Of a DNA stretch of 64,000 nt, positions 10,131 through 22,600 are shown piece after piece (within the stretch, counting starts at the first letter, position 1; the number at the start of each line of letters is the position of its first letter). The stretch is from Phymorhynchus buccinoides (Eukaryota; Mollusca; Gastropoda; Neogastropoda; Raphitomidae): assembly GCA_017654935.2 (NCBI GenBank), contig CM065711.1, positions 27,960,320-28,024,319 on the forward strand, in the 5' to 3' direction. The position numbers were made by a program, and so were the translations under genes. The notes beneath the pieces were generated by a model. That model did not search any database. It was given only the letters and a program-made list of their open reading frames with translations, and was not told the origin of the DNA.

Positions 10131-10912
10131 GCATTTTACGGACTAGTATACGGCAATACTTTTTTTGTCCTAGACTGAGACCCCTGCGCCTTATAATGTG
10201 ACTGATAATATAGTAAGAAACTATAATAACAAAATCTGAATTTTGTGTCAAATTTGGGGGGTGCATCTTATAGTATGCAGACCTGTTTACTCTACTCTTT
10301 TCGAGTAGCATTCTACTCAATTTGGACCTCTACTACTCTTCACAATTGAAAATAATGCTCTAACTACTCATTTTCAGTGAACATTGATGGTTTAATCACA
10401 GCTGTTCCATCTCATATAAAATCAAGCTTTTTAGTTAAAAGACTGAATCTATAAATCTTAGATAAAAACTGCACCAAGCTTTTGTTTGAAAACATATTTG
10501 GGCTGTATGGTCTTCATTGTATTTTTAATATATTTCTTCAATCAAATTTATGGTAAAAAACTTGTTTTGTTGAGCAGTTTCATACAATATATTTAGTAGG
10601 AAATGTTCTTGACTAATGCACTTAGTATCGCAAAATTGCCCATGAGTAAAAATCAAACAATATCCACTGAATATAAATAATGTTGTCACATACTACAACA
10701 TATTCATTACTGTTATTTCTGAAAAGTAACTTATGGTAAACTAAAGTTGGCTTGAAAAAACTTAAGAAAATATACATAAACTAAATGTTGCTCCCGAAAC
10801 AGCTGTGTAATGAATAAAACTAGACATTTTGCACCCAAATTACTCATTTCAGCTATCCTGACTACTCAAGACTTAAGTAAGGAGTATACGGGTCTGAGTA
10901 CGTAACATATGG
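10131..10912. mobile_element. Family K MITE interrupted by another DNA element
   Basis: 10131-10277 carries the K-family left end (TTTTACGGACTAG) and interior (GAGACCCCTGCGCCTTATAA), stopping in CATCTTATAGTATG. The right end (CGTAACATATGGTAC) resumes at about 10899. The intervening 10278-10896 is a separate element (next entry). Confidence 0.7.
10278..10896. mobile_element. CAGACC-ended non-autonomous DNA transposon
   Basis: The left tip CAGACCTGTTTACTC and the right tip, read inverted, CAGACCCGTATACTC form a 15-bp terminal inverted repeat with two mismatches. Flanks AGTATG and AGTACG may be a decayed target duplication. An internal block of about 325 bp (10397-10720) is shared at high identity with 45135-45460, inside a LINE remnant. 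No transposase is left. Confidence 0.7.
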
Positions 10913-11334
10913 TACCTTCAGTAAGACTTTTCCTTAGTTGTGTATTTTATTGTCATCCTTTTATACAATAGAAGATAGGTCACTTTTGGTAATTTATTCA
11001 AGAACCAGATGTATTTAACAACACGCACGTTTTTTCTTGTCATGTTTTTTTTTTATATGTATAGATTTTTGTTTAGCGGCAATTGTTCAATACAATTTTT
11101 TTGGTATGTCACTTTTATTGTTATAGTTTTCTTTTTATTAAAGTTACGTCGTGGAAACAATTTTATATCATTGGGAACCGGTGCCAAAACAAAAAGAAAG
11201 AATGTACAGATTAATCTGATACATGTATCGAGATTTTGTGTGTGTGTGTGTGTGTGTGTGATAACACGAGTGAGCCAAAAGATAAAAAACCCAAAAGTAA
11301 AGAGAAACCTGTAATCTCCTTTCGTTTCTCTTTT
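10913..11334. other. Unassigned AT-rich sequence with a short TG tract
   Basis: Holds a (TG) tract at about 11237-11260. The long frame at 11009-11314 has no domain and lies in AT-rich DNA; I do not call it a gene. Confidence 0.3.
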
Positions 11335-11540
11335 TGTTTATGTCTGTTTTGTTTGTGTGTATGGCTGGAGTGATTTGTGAGTTTTTTTTAATAATTCAAA
11401 ATCGTTTCCGCGAGAGAAAAAAATTGAAATTGTTACTCAATACTTCGTTTTTGTTACTAAATACTTCAATTGGGGGGCTTTTCAGAGTTTTTTGTCTCTG
11501 ACAATTCCCATGCCTGATCGTTGCGATGGGAATGAGTTAA
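11335..11540. mobile_element. Family D MITE fragment with a 116-bp insertion
   Basis: Shares GTGTATGGCTGGAGTGATTT and AATAATTCAAAATCGTT with 2853-2916, and ends GCGATGGGAATGAGTTAA. Compared with that uninterrupted copy, 116 bp (11407-11522) is added after ATCGTT and followed by a second ATCGTT. That is a 6-bp target duplication. Confidence 0.85.
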
Positions 11541-11689
11541 CATGGGATATTCATTCATTCAAATGCATCCTCGTCTCCATTTATTCATCATCGTTATAAA
11601 AAAAAAGGTCCATAATTATTGAGTTATGAAATGGTGGCCAGTTTGTTAACATGGGTTGTTCTGTTTCTGTTGTCATTCTCAACAATGAT

Positions 11690-12146
11690 ATCTGTATTGT
11701 TAAAAATTCGGGACTTTCCTGGTGTTGCGCTGCCTCCAGGCATTGCCTCCAGGATCGTTCCCACCATCTTTATGCCTGCTAATACCCCCGTAGGGATACC
11801 GGGGGGTCTTTTGTATAAATAGTTCCCCCACCTTCTGGAAGTTCTGTGCTTGTAACTTCCTCTAATCTGCCACTCTCTTTGACTCTGCCTTTTCCCTTTG
11901 CTTTCTGTCATCTACTATCTTTCTTCCTTACCGGTCCATTCTCCTGCCTTCTTTCAAGAAACACTTTCAAAAAGATTTCCTCCAGCCGAAGTCGGACATG
12001 CTGGGCCTAACTATTTCTTAGTTAGGCGCATAACGGCAGCATGACGCATCTGCGCTCATAATTGACAGGAAACTGAGCGATTGAAGGTGAAGAAGAATAT
12101 TTACTTGTGTCCCATATGTGTCTGTTTCAGACCGGAGGACGTTAAA
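11690..12146 (+). mobile_element. Repeat Y with repeat X inserted in it
   Basis: Y begins near GGGACTTTCCTGGTGTTG and runs to CTTTATGCCTGCTAAT. X then starts (CCCCCGTAGGGATACCGGGG) and ends at GAAGGTGAAGAAGAA (about 12096). Y resumes with GTCCCATATGTGTCTG and GGAGGACGTTAAAC. This is the reverse of the nesting at 2.1 kb. Confidence 0.8.
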
Positions 12147-12201
12147 CAGATTTTTCGGTAAAGGTCAAGATGTGCCACCCCCCTGCATTTCTCAGTTACT
12201 T

Positions 12202-12490
12202 GTATTTTTCCGTTTTTGCCTTTCTTACCATACATAAAGCTGTATTTTAGGAACATTTTCAGCTAATTATCTTTTTGGAATACTAACCCTAACCCTAAGC
12301 CTAACCCTACCCCCCACTATGTACTGCAGTACACCGCGATTTGTCACAGTTGTGGTTCGTTGCGTTTTTCCGTCTTATAGGGTGGGGGGTAGGGTTAGGG
12401 ATAGGGTTAGTATTCCAAAAAGGTTATTAGCTAAAAAGGTTCCTAAAATACAGCTTTATGTATGGTAAGAAAGGCAAAAATGGAAAAATA
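12202..12490. mobile_element. Hairpin MITE carrying telomere-like words
   Basis: Arms of about 110 bp (starting GTATTTTTCCGTTTTTGCC, mirrored by GGCAAAAATGGAAAAATAC) surround a 60-bp loop. Both inner arm ends contain CTAACCCTAACCCTA / TAGGGTTAGGGATAGGGTTA, near-telomeric (TTAGGG)n words. It lies inside the outer element at 12158-12906. Confidence 0.8.
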
Positions 12491-12493
12491 CAA

Positions 12494-12866
12494 TTAACAC
12501 TTTCGCCGCCAGCCATTTTTCAGCAAAATATTTCCATTAAACTTACCTGGGTAGAGGAATAAAATCTGTCTGTAATATTGGGAATTCCTCTGTGACATAT
12601 TTAAAGTAAGGCCAATCCTTACCTCCCAAAATGAAGAGAACAGGGTCTTTGGATAACAGGCCCTGATTTGATGCCTTTTAGTGACATGGGTGTTAAAGAC
12701 CCCCCACGTCACGTGTCACATTCCCTCTTATGCTAGGAAGGTTTCTTAAGATTTCTTACCAGCTATAAGAGGGAAAACACATGAAAACCGTGATTTTGAC
12801 ACGTGACGTGGTGGGTCTTTAAGTCATTGCGGTGCAAAAATGCGACGTTGGCGGTGAAAGGGTTAA
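12494..12866. mobile_element. Family A TTAA MITE, most complete copy
   Basis: The left end TTAACACTTTCGCCGCCAGC and the right end GTTGGCGGTGAAAGGGTTAA have TTAA at both tips. The interior matches 1671-1920, 7362-7854 and 39820-40533. It is itself interrupted by a 130-bp MITE at 12693-12822. Confidence 0.85.
12693..12822. mobile_element. TTAA MITE family C (innermost of the nest)
   Basis: The ends TTAAAGACCCCCCACGTCAC and CACGTGACGTGGTGGGTCTTTAA (last 19 shared) form inverted repeats with TTAA tips. The interior has CTATAAGAGGGAAAACAC. A second copy stands alone at 30252-30371. Confidence 0.85.
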
Positions 12867-13053
12867 CCGAGAAATATAGGGGGGGGTGGCACATCTTGAC
12901 CTTTACAGATTTTTCTTCTGTCATTTTCATTGCCAGTAGCAAATGGTCCTGGTGCTTATTGTTGTTATTCGCTAGTATTCATTGTTAGATCGCTTGTGTC
13001 AAATTTGAACACACACACACTTGCACGCGCGCATGTGCCCACGCTCGTAAACC

Positions 13054-13254
13054 TACCATATTTTACGGAATATAATTCCATGCTTTCCCCCCGTACTGAG
13101 ATGCTGAGACCCCTGCGCTTTATATAATGTGATTGATAATTTAGTAAGAAAAATAGAGTAGCAAAATCTCCATTTTGTGTTAAATTTGGGGGGGGGGGGG
13201 GGGGGGGGGGGGCCCTTATAATCAGGTGCGCCTTGTAGTCCGTAAAATATGGTA
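13054..13254. mobile_element. Family K MITE, near-complete copy
   Basis: The left end TACCATATTTTACGGAATAT and the right end CCGTAAAATATGGTA are inverted repeats. The interior holds GAGACCCCTGCGC and a long poly-G run (about 13188-13212). Confidence 0.8.
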
Positions 13255-13268
13255 TGCTCACATACACG

Positions 13269-13328
<60 letters not shown>

Positions 13329-13449
13329 CGCACACACACAGACTGACACACACACACACACACACTCAATTTTGTGTTAAATTTGGGGTGAGCGCCTTAT
13401 AATCAGGTGCGCCTTATAGTCCGTAAAATATGGTATGCTCACATACACG

Positions 13450-13486
<37 letters not shown>

Positions 13487-13618
13487 ACAAACACACAAAC
13501 ACACACACACACAAACACACACACACAGACTGACACACACACACACACTCAATTTTGTGTTAAATTTGGGGTGAGCGCCTTATAATCAGGTGCGCCTTAT
13601 AGTCCGTAAAATATGGTA
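13255..13618. repeat. Tandem amplification of the K-MITE right end with (CA)n
   Basis: The K-MITE right end (CAATTTTGTGTTAAATTTGG, GCGCCTTATAATCAGGTGCG, CCGTAAAATATGGTATGC) followed by TCACATACACGCATACACAC and a CA tract is repeated in tandem with a period of about 180 bp. The complete MITE lies just upstream and is the evident source. Confidence 0.85.
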
Positions 13619-13878
13619 TGCACACACACACACACACATGCACGTATGCGCACACACACACACAACATAGCGGGCACTTACACATGCACACACTTACTGG
13701 GCAAGTACACACACACACACACACATGCACGCATGCTCACGCGCGCACACACACACACAACATAGCGGGCACTTACACATGCACACACTTACTGGGCAAG
13801 TACACACACACACACACACACATGCATGCACACACACACAACATAGCGGGCACTTACACATGCACACACTTACTGGGC

Positions 13879-13918
<40 letters not shown>
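13619..13918. repeat. (CA)n minisatellite with a GCGGGCACTTACAC unit
   Basis: Three copies of AACATAGCGGGCACTTACAC followed by ATGCACACACTTACTGGGC, about 85-95 bp apart, separated by CA tracts. Open frames on either strand are repeat artefacts. Confidence 0.9.
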
Positions 13919-13920
<2 letters not shown>

Positions 13921-15343
13921 ATAGAGAGATCATGTGATGTATGTTGAAGCATGCACTAATTAGGAATCGATGGAAGATTCGTCTATTTGCAGTAATTTGA
14001 CCATTTAATTTTTTACATACATTTTTTTTCAAACGCTCATTCTTTAAACTTTATTTTGCATGAAAGACTTCAGCTACATGTAGAACAAGTTTTTTATAAT
14101 AATTAAAACTTGCAAAAGAATCGGGTTCTCAATTGCAAAGATGTTTTCTCCTTTTTAAGAAATATGTATTTGAAAGAAATGAATGTAATAGAAACAAGAT
14201 GGCAACACCATGTAAATGAACTCCCAGTACCAGCAACACCCCCACACACAAACATACACCCACACAGACATTACTACACACATGAATAACAGTATTCAAG
14301 GGAGCTAATTTTTGATCATCAGGTCATTGTGTTTTTGTGTGTTAAAAACGTCCTGTATCTGTATGGTAATACTGAGAATTTAAATATTTTACAAGAAAAG
14401 TTGTTAGGTGATACCTATCACTATGCCTACTTTGGCTTAAATCCATCCATCAGTTTGTTAATAATCAGTGGTGTTTTTTTAAAATATGCAAACATTTTCT
14501 GACTGGGATTACGTTGATATGGCTCATCGTTCTGTGAATCTGACATTGTGTGAAGCATCTGCAAGGTGTAAAGAATGACTGTACCAAGTTTCATTAAGAT
14601 CGGTTCATTGGTTTAGGCGCTATGGACTGGAACACTTGGTCACACACACACATACGGACAGGCAATGCACAGCCCTCGTCCCCCTTCCAATGTACTCACT
14701 GGGAGCAAAGACACTACAGGGGAAGATAAGCATCCGGTCTCTTTTCCCTATATGAGTAGTGAGGACAGAAACACTGGTTATGTCCCTTTTAAACAGGACA
14801 CATTTTACACATCGATAGGCCAGTTGAATTCTCCGCTCAAGTTCCAGTCCGAGTTTTTGGATAGCCGTCACTGTGAATGGTGTACTGTCGACACTAACGA
14901 TAACTCTATCAGCCCGGTTCGCCGAGCTCTTAAGTAATTCATCTTACCCTTTTAGAATATCTTTACTGGGAGTACACAAAAAAAATCAAGATTTATGTAG
15001 CCTTTTTCCAATGGCCAGTAGACTTAGAGTCAAGTCAAGTCAAGTCAAAATTATCTTTATTGACAATGAAAGGAATAAGCGTAAAAACTTTTCATTTCAT
15101 TGACATATTCAATCATATACAATTTTTTTGGCTTGTTTATATTTTTCGTCATTTTGTGTTTGCGGTCAACATGAGGTGCTGTGTTGTTTTTTACTGGCTT
15201 TTGGTCCATTGCTGAACGGGTCTTAAAAAGTGTTGTGATCGATATTTCATTGATTTAATAATATTCAATGTACTGTAACTACAAGGATATGTCTTTGTAC
15301 AGTGATTCTTGGGGCTTTTTTGTACTTCGTATATTCTGTATTT
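13919..15343. other. Non-coding stretch with dispersed-repeat words
   Basis: No exon seen. At about 14585-14630, CCAAGTTTCATTAAGATCGG and CATTGGTTTAGGCGC precede CACACACACACATACGGACA; this wording recurs beside dispersed repeats in the window (compare 37870-37920). At 15030-15050 AGTCAAGTCAAGTCAAGTCA precedes ATTATCTTTATTGACA, likely a retroelement end. The frame 14665-14937 shows no known motif. Confidence 0.35.
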
Positions 15344-15344
15344 C

Positions 15345-15775
15345 ATTTCATTTCATGTAAAGCAAGAAGACACGTGATTGGTTGAACTGATTTTCATTTC
15401 ATGTAAAGCAAGAAGACACGTGATTGGTTGAACTTATTTTCATTTCATGTAAAGCAAGAATTAAGACACGTGATTGGTTGAACTGATTTTCATTTCATGT
15501 AAAGCAAGAAGACACGTGATTGGTTGAACTGATTTTAATTTATCGTAAAGCAAGAAGACACGTGATTGGTTGAACTGATTTTCATTTCTTGTAAAGCAAG
15601 AAGACACGTGATTGGTTGAACTGATTTTCATTTCTTGTAAAGCAAGAAGACACGTGATTGGTTGAACTGATTTTCATTTCATGTAAAGCAAGAAGACACG
15701 TGATTGGTCGAACTGATTTTCATTTATCGTAAAGCAAGAAGACACGTGATTGGTGGAACTGATTTTCATTCCGTG
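15345..15775. repeat. 46-bp minisatellite
   Basis: Nine to ten copies of CATTTCATGTAAAGCAAGAA followed by GACACGTGATTGGTTGAACT and GATTTT. Each unit holds an E-box (CACGTG) next to an inverted CCAAT box (ATTGG). Copies differ at a few sites (ATCG for CATG; one GGTGGAAC). Confidence 0.95.
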
Positions 15776-16309
15776 TTATGTCTAACATGAACATACGTGA
15801 TTTGATTTTTACTTATTATTTTTTTAGTTAGATCTTGAGCTTAGTAACGAAGTGGGCACCTGTTGTCCAGTCTGCAGTGCATATTTGCTTATATAGCCTT
15901 TTTATGTATCTTAGATTACTAGTATGTATTTGTTATCCTTTTTTACTGTTTTTTAACCTGGACTCGATAAATAGAGCGGAATGGCTTACGTTTCCAGCAC
16001 TGTCTGGAATTATGTGCTATAGAGTACATTGAGGGAAGTGTCATGTTATGAATTGTACTATATTTTTTATGTTTTCAGGTTTTGTATGTCGTTAAGATTC
16101 CTGGATTTGTGTTTTGATATGCGTGGTCGAACTTTACGCGGTGACAGTCCTGAGATAACCATAGCTGTTGACGGGACTTTGATAGACTTACTAGCTAACT
16201 AACTTAGTAACGAGCTTTGGGGGGTTTCATTTTCCTGCATTTCGTTTTGTCCTTGATGACGATGAGGGAATGGGGTTGTACGTCCCTATCTCTATGTGTC
16301 CCCTGCCTG
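15776..16309. other. Unassigned sequence
   Basis: AT-rich, no exon, RNA gene or shared repeat recognised. Confidence 0.3.
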
Positions 16310-16625
16310 TATGTGTCACCCTGTTTGGTGACGCATAGAGATGGGGACACATAGAGACAGGGACACATAGAGACGGGGACACAGAGATGGGGGCACATAG
16401 AGATGGGGACACATAGAGATGGGGACACATAGAGACGGGGACACATAGAGATGGGGGCACATAGAGACGGGGACACATAGAGATGGGGGCACATAGGGAC
16501 GGGGACACATAGAGATGGGGGCACATAGAGACAGGGGACACATAGAGATGGGGCACATAGAGACAGGGGACACATAGAGATGGGGCACATAGAAACAGGG
16601 GACACATAGAGATGGGGACACATAG
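16310..16625. repeat. 15-16 bp minisatellite (ACACATAGAGATGGGG)
   Basis: About 20 copies of a 15-16 bp unit alternating GAGATGGGG, GAGACGGGG and GAGACAGGGG. The open reverse frames (Cys-Pro-His-Leu-Tyr-Val-Ser) span the array without stops and are not genes. It abuts the 52-bp satellite, whose first unit begins at ATAGAGATACTACATAAC. Confidence 0.95.
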
Positions 16626-19600
16626 AGATACTACATAACTATACAACCATTCCACACACAAGGGTTAACAATTAAAGAGATACTACATAACTATACAACC
16701 ATTCCACACACAAGGGTTAACAATTAAAGAGATACTACATAACTATACAACCATTCCACACACAAGGGTTAACAATTAAAGAGATACTACATAACTATAC
16801 AACCATTCCACACACAAGGGTTAACAATTAAAGAGACACTACATAACTATACAACCATTCCACACACAAGGGTTAACAATTAAAGAGATACTACATAACT
16901 ATACAACCATTCCACACACAAGGGTTAACAATTAAAGAGATACTACATAACTATACAACCATTCCACACACAAGGGTTAACAATTAAAGAGATACTACAT
17001 AACTATACAACCATTCCACACACAAGGGTTAACAATTAAAGAGACACTACATAACTATACAACCATTCCACACACAAGGGTTAACAATTAAAGAGATACT
17101 ACATAACTATACAACCATTCCACACACAAGGGTTAACAATTAAAGAGATACTACATAACTATACAACCATTCCACACACAAGGGTTAACAATTAAAGAGA
17201 TACTACATAACTATACAACCATTCCACACACAAGGGTTAACAATTAAAGAGATACTACATAACTATACAACCATTCCACACACAAGGGTTAACAATTAAA
17301 GAGATACTACATAACTATACAACCATTCCACACACAAGGGTTAACAATTAAAGAGATACTACATAACTATACAACCATTCCACACACAAGGGTTAACAAT
17401 TAAAGAGATACTACATAACTATACAACCATTCCACAACACAAGGGTTAACAATTAAAGAGATACTACATAACTATACAACCATTCCACACACAAGGGTTA
17501 ACAATTAAAGAGATACTACATAACTATACAACCATTCCACACACAAGGGTTAACAATTAAAGAGATACTACATAACTATACAACCATTCCACACACAAGG
17601 GTTAACAATTAAAGAGATACTACATAACTATACAACCATTCCACAACACAAGGGTTAACAATTAAAGAGATACTACATAACTATACAACCATTCCACACA
17701 CAAGGGTTAACAATTAAAGAGATACTACATAACTATACAACCATTCCACACACAAGGGTTAACAATTAAAGAGATACTACATAACTATACAACCATTCCA
17801 CACACAAGGGTTAACAATTAAAGAGATACTACATAACTATACAACCATTCCACACACAAGGGTTAACAATTAAAGAGATACTACATAACTATACAACCAT
17901 TCCACACACAAGGGTTAACAATTAAAGAGATACTACATAACTATACAACCATTCCACACACAAGGGTTAACAATTAAAGAGATACTACATAACTATACAA
18001 CCATTCCACACACAAGGGTTAACAATTAAAGAGACACTACATAACTATACAACCATTCCACACACAAGGGTTAACAATTAAAGAGATACTACATAACTAT
18101 ACAACCATTCCACACACAAGGGTTAACAATTAAAGAGATACTACATAACTATACAACCATTCCACACACAAGGGTTAACAATTAAAGAGATACTACATAA
18201 CTATACAACCATTCCACACACAAGGGTTAACAATTAAAGAGATACTACATAACTATACAACCATTCCACACACAAGGGTTAACAATTAAAGAGATACTAC
18301 ATAACTATACAACCATTCCACACACAAGGGTTAACAATTAAAGAGATACTACATAACTATACAACCATTCCACACACAAGGGTTAACAATTAAAGAGATA
18401 CTACATAACTATACAACCATTCCACACACAAGGGTTAACAATTAAAGAGATACTACATAACTATACAACCATTCCACACACAAGGGTTAACAATTAAAGA
18501 GATACTACATAACTATACAACCATTCCACACACAAGGGTTAACAATTAAAGAGATACTACATAACTATACAACCATTCCACACACAAGGGTTAACAATTA
18601 AAGAGATACTACATAACTATACAACCATTCCACACACAAGGGTTAACAATTAAAGAGATACTACATAACTATACAACCATTCCACACACAAGGGTTAACA
18701 ATTAAAGAGACACTACATAACTATACAACCATTCCACACACAAGGGTTAACAATTAAAGAGATACTACATAACTATACAACCATTCCACACACAAGGGTT
18801 AACAATTAAAGAGATACTACATAACTATACAACCATTCCACACACAAGGGTTAACAATTAAAGAGATACTACATAACTATACAACCATTCCACACACAAG
18901 GGTTAACAATTAAAGAGATACTACATAACTATACAACCATTCCACACACAAGGGTTAACAATTAAAGAGATACTACATAACTATACAACCATTCCACACA
19001 CAAGGGTTAACAATTAAAGAGACACTACATAACTATACAACCATTCCACACACAAGGGTTAACAATTAAAGAGATACTACATAACTATACAACCATTCCA
19101 CACACAAGGGTTAACAATTAAAGAGATACTACATAACTATACAACCATTCCACACACAAGGGTTAACAATTAAAGAGATACTACATAACTATACAACCAT
19201 TCCACACACAAGGGTTAACAATTAAAGAGATACTACATAACTATACAACCATTCCACACACAAGGGTTAACAATTAAAGAGATACTACATAACTATACAA
19301 CCATTCCACACACAAGGGTTAACAATTAAAGAGATACTACATAACTATACAACCATTCCACACACAAGGGTTAACAATTAAAGAGATACTACATAACTAT
19401 ACAACCATTCCACACACAAGGGTTAACAATTAAAGAGATACTACATAACTATACAACCATTCCACACACAAGGGTTAACAATTAAAGAGATACTACATAA
19501 CTATACAACCATTCCACACACAAGGGTTAACAATTAAAGAGATACTACATAACTATACAACCATTCCACACACAAGGGTTAACAATTAAAGAGATACTAC

Positions 19601-22600
19601 ATAACTATACAACCATTCCACACACAAGGGTTAACAATTAAAGAGACACTACATAACTATACAACCATTCCACACACAAGGGTTAACAATTAAAGAGATA
19701 CTACATAACTATACAACCATTCCACACACAAGGGTTAACAATTAAAGAGATACTACATAACTATACAACCATTCCACACACAAGGGTTAACAATTAAAGA
19801 GACACTACATAACTATACAACCATTCCACACACAAGGGTTAACAATTAAAGAGATACTACATAACTATACAACCATTCCACACACAAGGGTTAACAATTA
19901 AAGAGATACTACATAACTATACAACCATTCCACACACAAGGGTTAACAATTAAAGAGACACTACATAACTATACAACCATTCCACACACAAGGGTTAACA
20001 ATTAAAGAGATACTACATAACTATACAACCATTCCACACACAAGGGTTAACAATTAAAGAGATACTACATAACTATACAACCATTCCACACACAAGGGTT
20101 AACAATTAAAGAGATACTACATAACTATACAACCATTCCACACACAAGGGTTAACAATTAAAGAGATACTACATAACTATACAACCATTCCACACACAAG
20201 GGTTAACAATTAAAGAGATACTACATAACTATACAACCATTCCACACACAAGGGTTAACAATTAAAGAGACACTACATAACTATACAACCATTCCACACA
20301 CAAGGGTTAACAATTAAAGAGATACTACATAACTATACAACCATTCCACACACAAGGGTTAACAATTAAAGAGATACTACATAACTATACAACCATTCCA
20401 CACACAAGGGTTAACAATTAAAGAGATACTACATAACTATACAACCATTCCACACACAAGGGTTAACAATTAAAGAGATACTACATAACTATACAACCAT
20501 TCCACACACAAGGGTTAACAATTAAAGAGATACTACATAACTATACAACCATTCCACACACAAGGGTTAACAATTAAAGAGATACTACATAACTATACAA
20601 CCATTCCACACACAAGGGTTAACAATTAAAGAGATACTACATAACTATACAACCATTCCACACACAAGGGTTAACAATTAAAGAGATACTACATAACTAT
20701 ACAACCATTCCACACACAAGGGTTAACAATTAAAGAGATACTACATAACTATACAACCATTCCACACACAAGGGTTAACAATTAAAGAGACACTACATAA
20801 CTATACAACCATTCCACACACAAGGGTTAACAATTAAAGAGATACTACATAACTATACAACCATTCCACACACAAGGGTTAACAATTAAAGAGATACTAC
20901 ATAACTATACAACCATTCCACACACAAGGGTTAACAATTAAAGAGACACTACATAACTATACAACCATTCCACACACAAGGGTTAACAATTAAAGAGATA
21001 CTACATAACTATACAACCATTCCACACACAAGGGTTAACAATTAAAGAGATACTACATAACTATACAACCATTCCACACACAAGGGTTAACAATTAAAGA
21101 GATACTACATAACTATACAACCATTCCACACACAAGGGTTAACAATTAAAGAGATACTACATAACTATACAACCATTCCACACACAAGGGTTAACAATTA
21201 AAGAGATACTACATAACTATACAACCATTCCACACACAAGGGTTAACAATTAAAGAGACACTACATAACTATACAACCATTCCACACACAAGGGTTAACA
21301 ATTAAAGAGATACTACATAACTATACAACCATTCCACACACAAGGGTTAACAATTAAAGAGATACTACATAACTATACAACCATTCCACACACAAGGGTT
21401 AACAATTAAAGAGATACTACATAACTATACAACCATTCCACACACAAGGGTTAACAATTAAAGAGATACTACATAACTATACAACCATTCCACACACAAG
21501 GGTTAACAATTAAAGAGATACTACATAACTATACAACCATTCCACACACAAGGGTTAACAATTAAAGAGATACTACATAACTATACAACCATTCCACACA
21601 CAAGGGTTAACAATTAAAGAGATACTACATAACTATACAACCATTCCACACACAAGGGTTAACAATTAAAGAGATACTACATAACTATACAACCATTCCA
21701 CACACAAGGGTTAACAATTAAAGAGACACTACATAACTATACAACCATTCCACACACAAGGGTTAACAATTAAAGAGACACTACATAACTATACAACCAT
21801 TCCACACACAAGGGTTAACAATTAAAGAGATACTACATAACTATACAACCATTCCACACACAAGGGTTAACAATTAAAGAGATACTACATAACTATACAA
21901 CCATTCCACACACAAGGGTTAACAATTAAAGAGACACTACATAACTATACAACCATTCCACACACAAGGGTTAACAATTAAAGAGACACTACATAACTAT
22001 ACAACCATTCCACACACAAGGGTTAACAATTAAAGAGATACTACATAACTATACAACCATTCCACACACAAGGGTTAACAATTAAAGAGATACTACATAA
22101 CTATACAACCATTCCACACACAAGGGTTAACAATTAAAGAGACACTACATAACTATACAACCATTCCACACACAAGGGTTAACAATTAAAGAGATACTAC
22201 ATAACTATACAACCATTCCACACACAAGGGTTAACAATTAAAGAGATACTACATAACTATACAACCATTCCACACACAAGGGTTAACAATTAAAGAGACA
22301 CTACATAACTATACAACCATTCCACACACAAGGGTTAACAATTAAAGAGATACTACATAACTATACAACCATTCCACACACAAGGGTTAACAATTAAAGA
22401 GATACTACATAACTATACAACCATTCCACACACAAGGGTTAACAATTAAAGAGATACTACATAACTATACAACCATTCCACACACAAGGGTTAACAATTA
22501 AAGAGATACTACATAACTATACAACCATTCCACACACAAGGGTTAACAATTAAAGAGACACTACATAACTATACAACCATTCCACACACAAGGGTTAACA

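Larger units (their letters stand above)
12158..12906. mobile_element. Outer element of a four-level transposon nest
   Basis: The terminal inverted repeats GTAAAGGTCAAGATGTGCCA (left) and TGGCACATCTTGACCTTTAC (right) flank everything between. AGATTTTTC lies just outside on both sides (a spare G on the left), a probable 9-bp target duplication. Almost nothing of this element's own interior remains visible besides its ends (CCCTGCATTTCTCAGTTA versus TTAACCGAGAAATATAGG). Confidence 0.75.

Noticed and set aside
16204..16661. Reverse frames of 101-144 residues, Cys-Pro-rich
   Set aside because: All three reverse frames stay open through a 15-16 bp minisatellite; no start context or domain.
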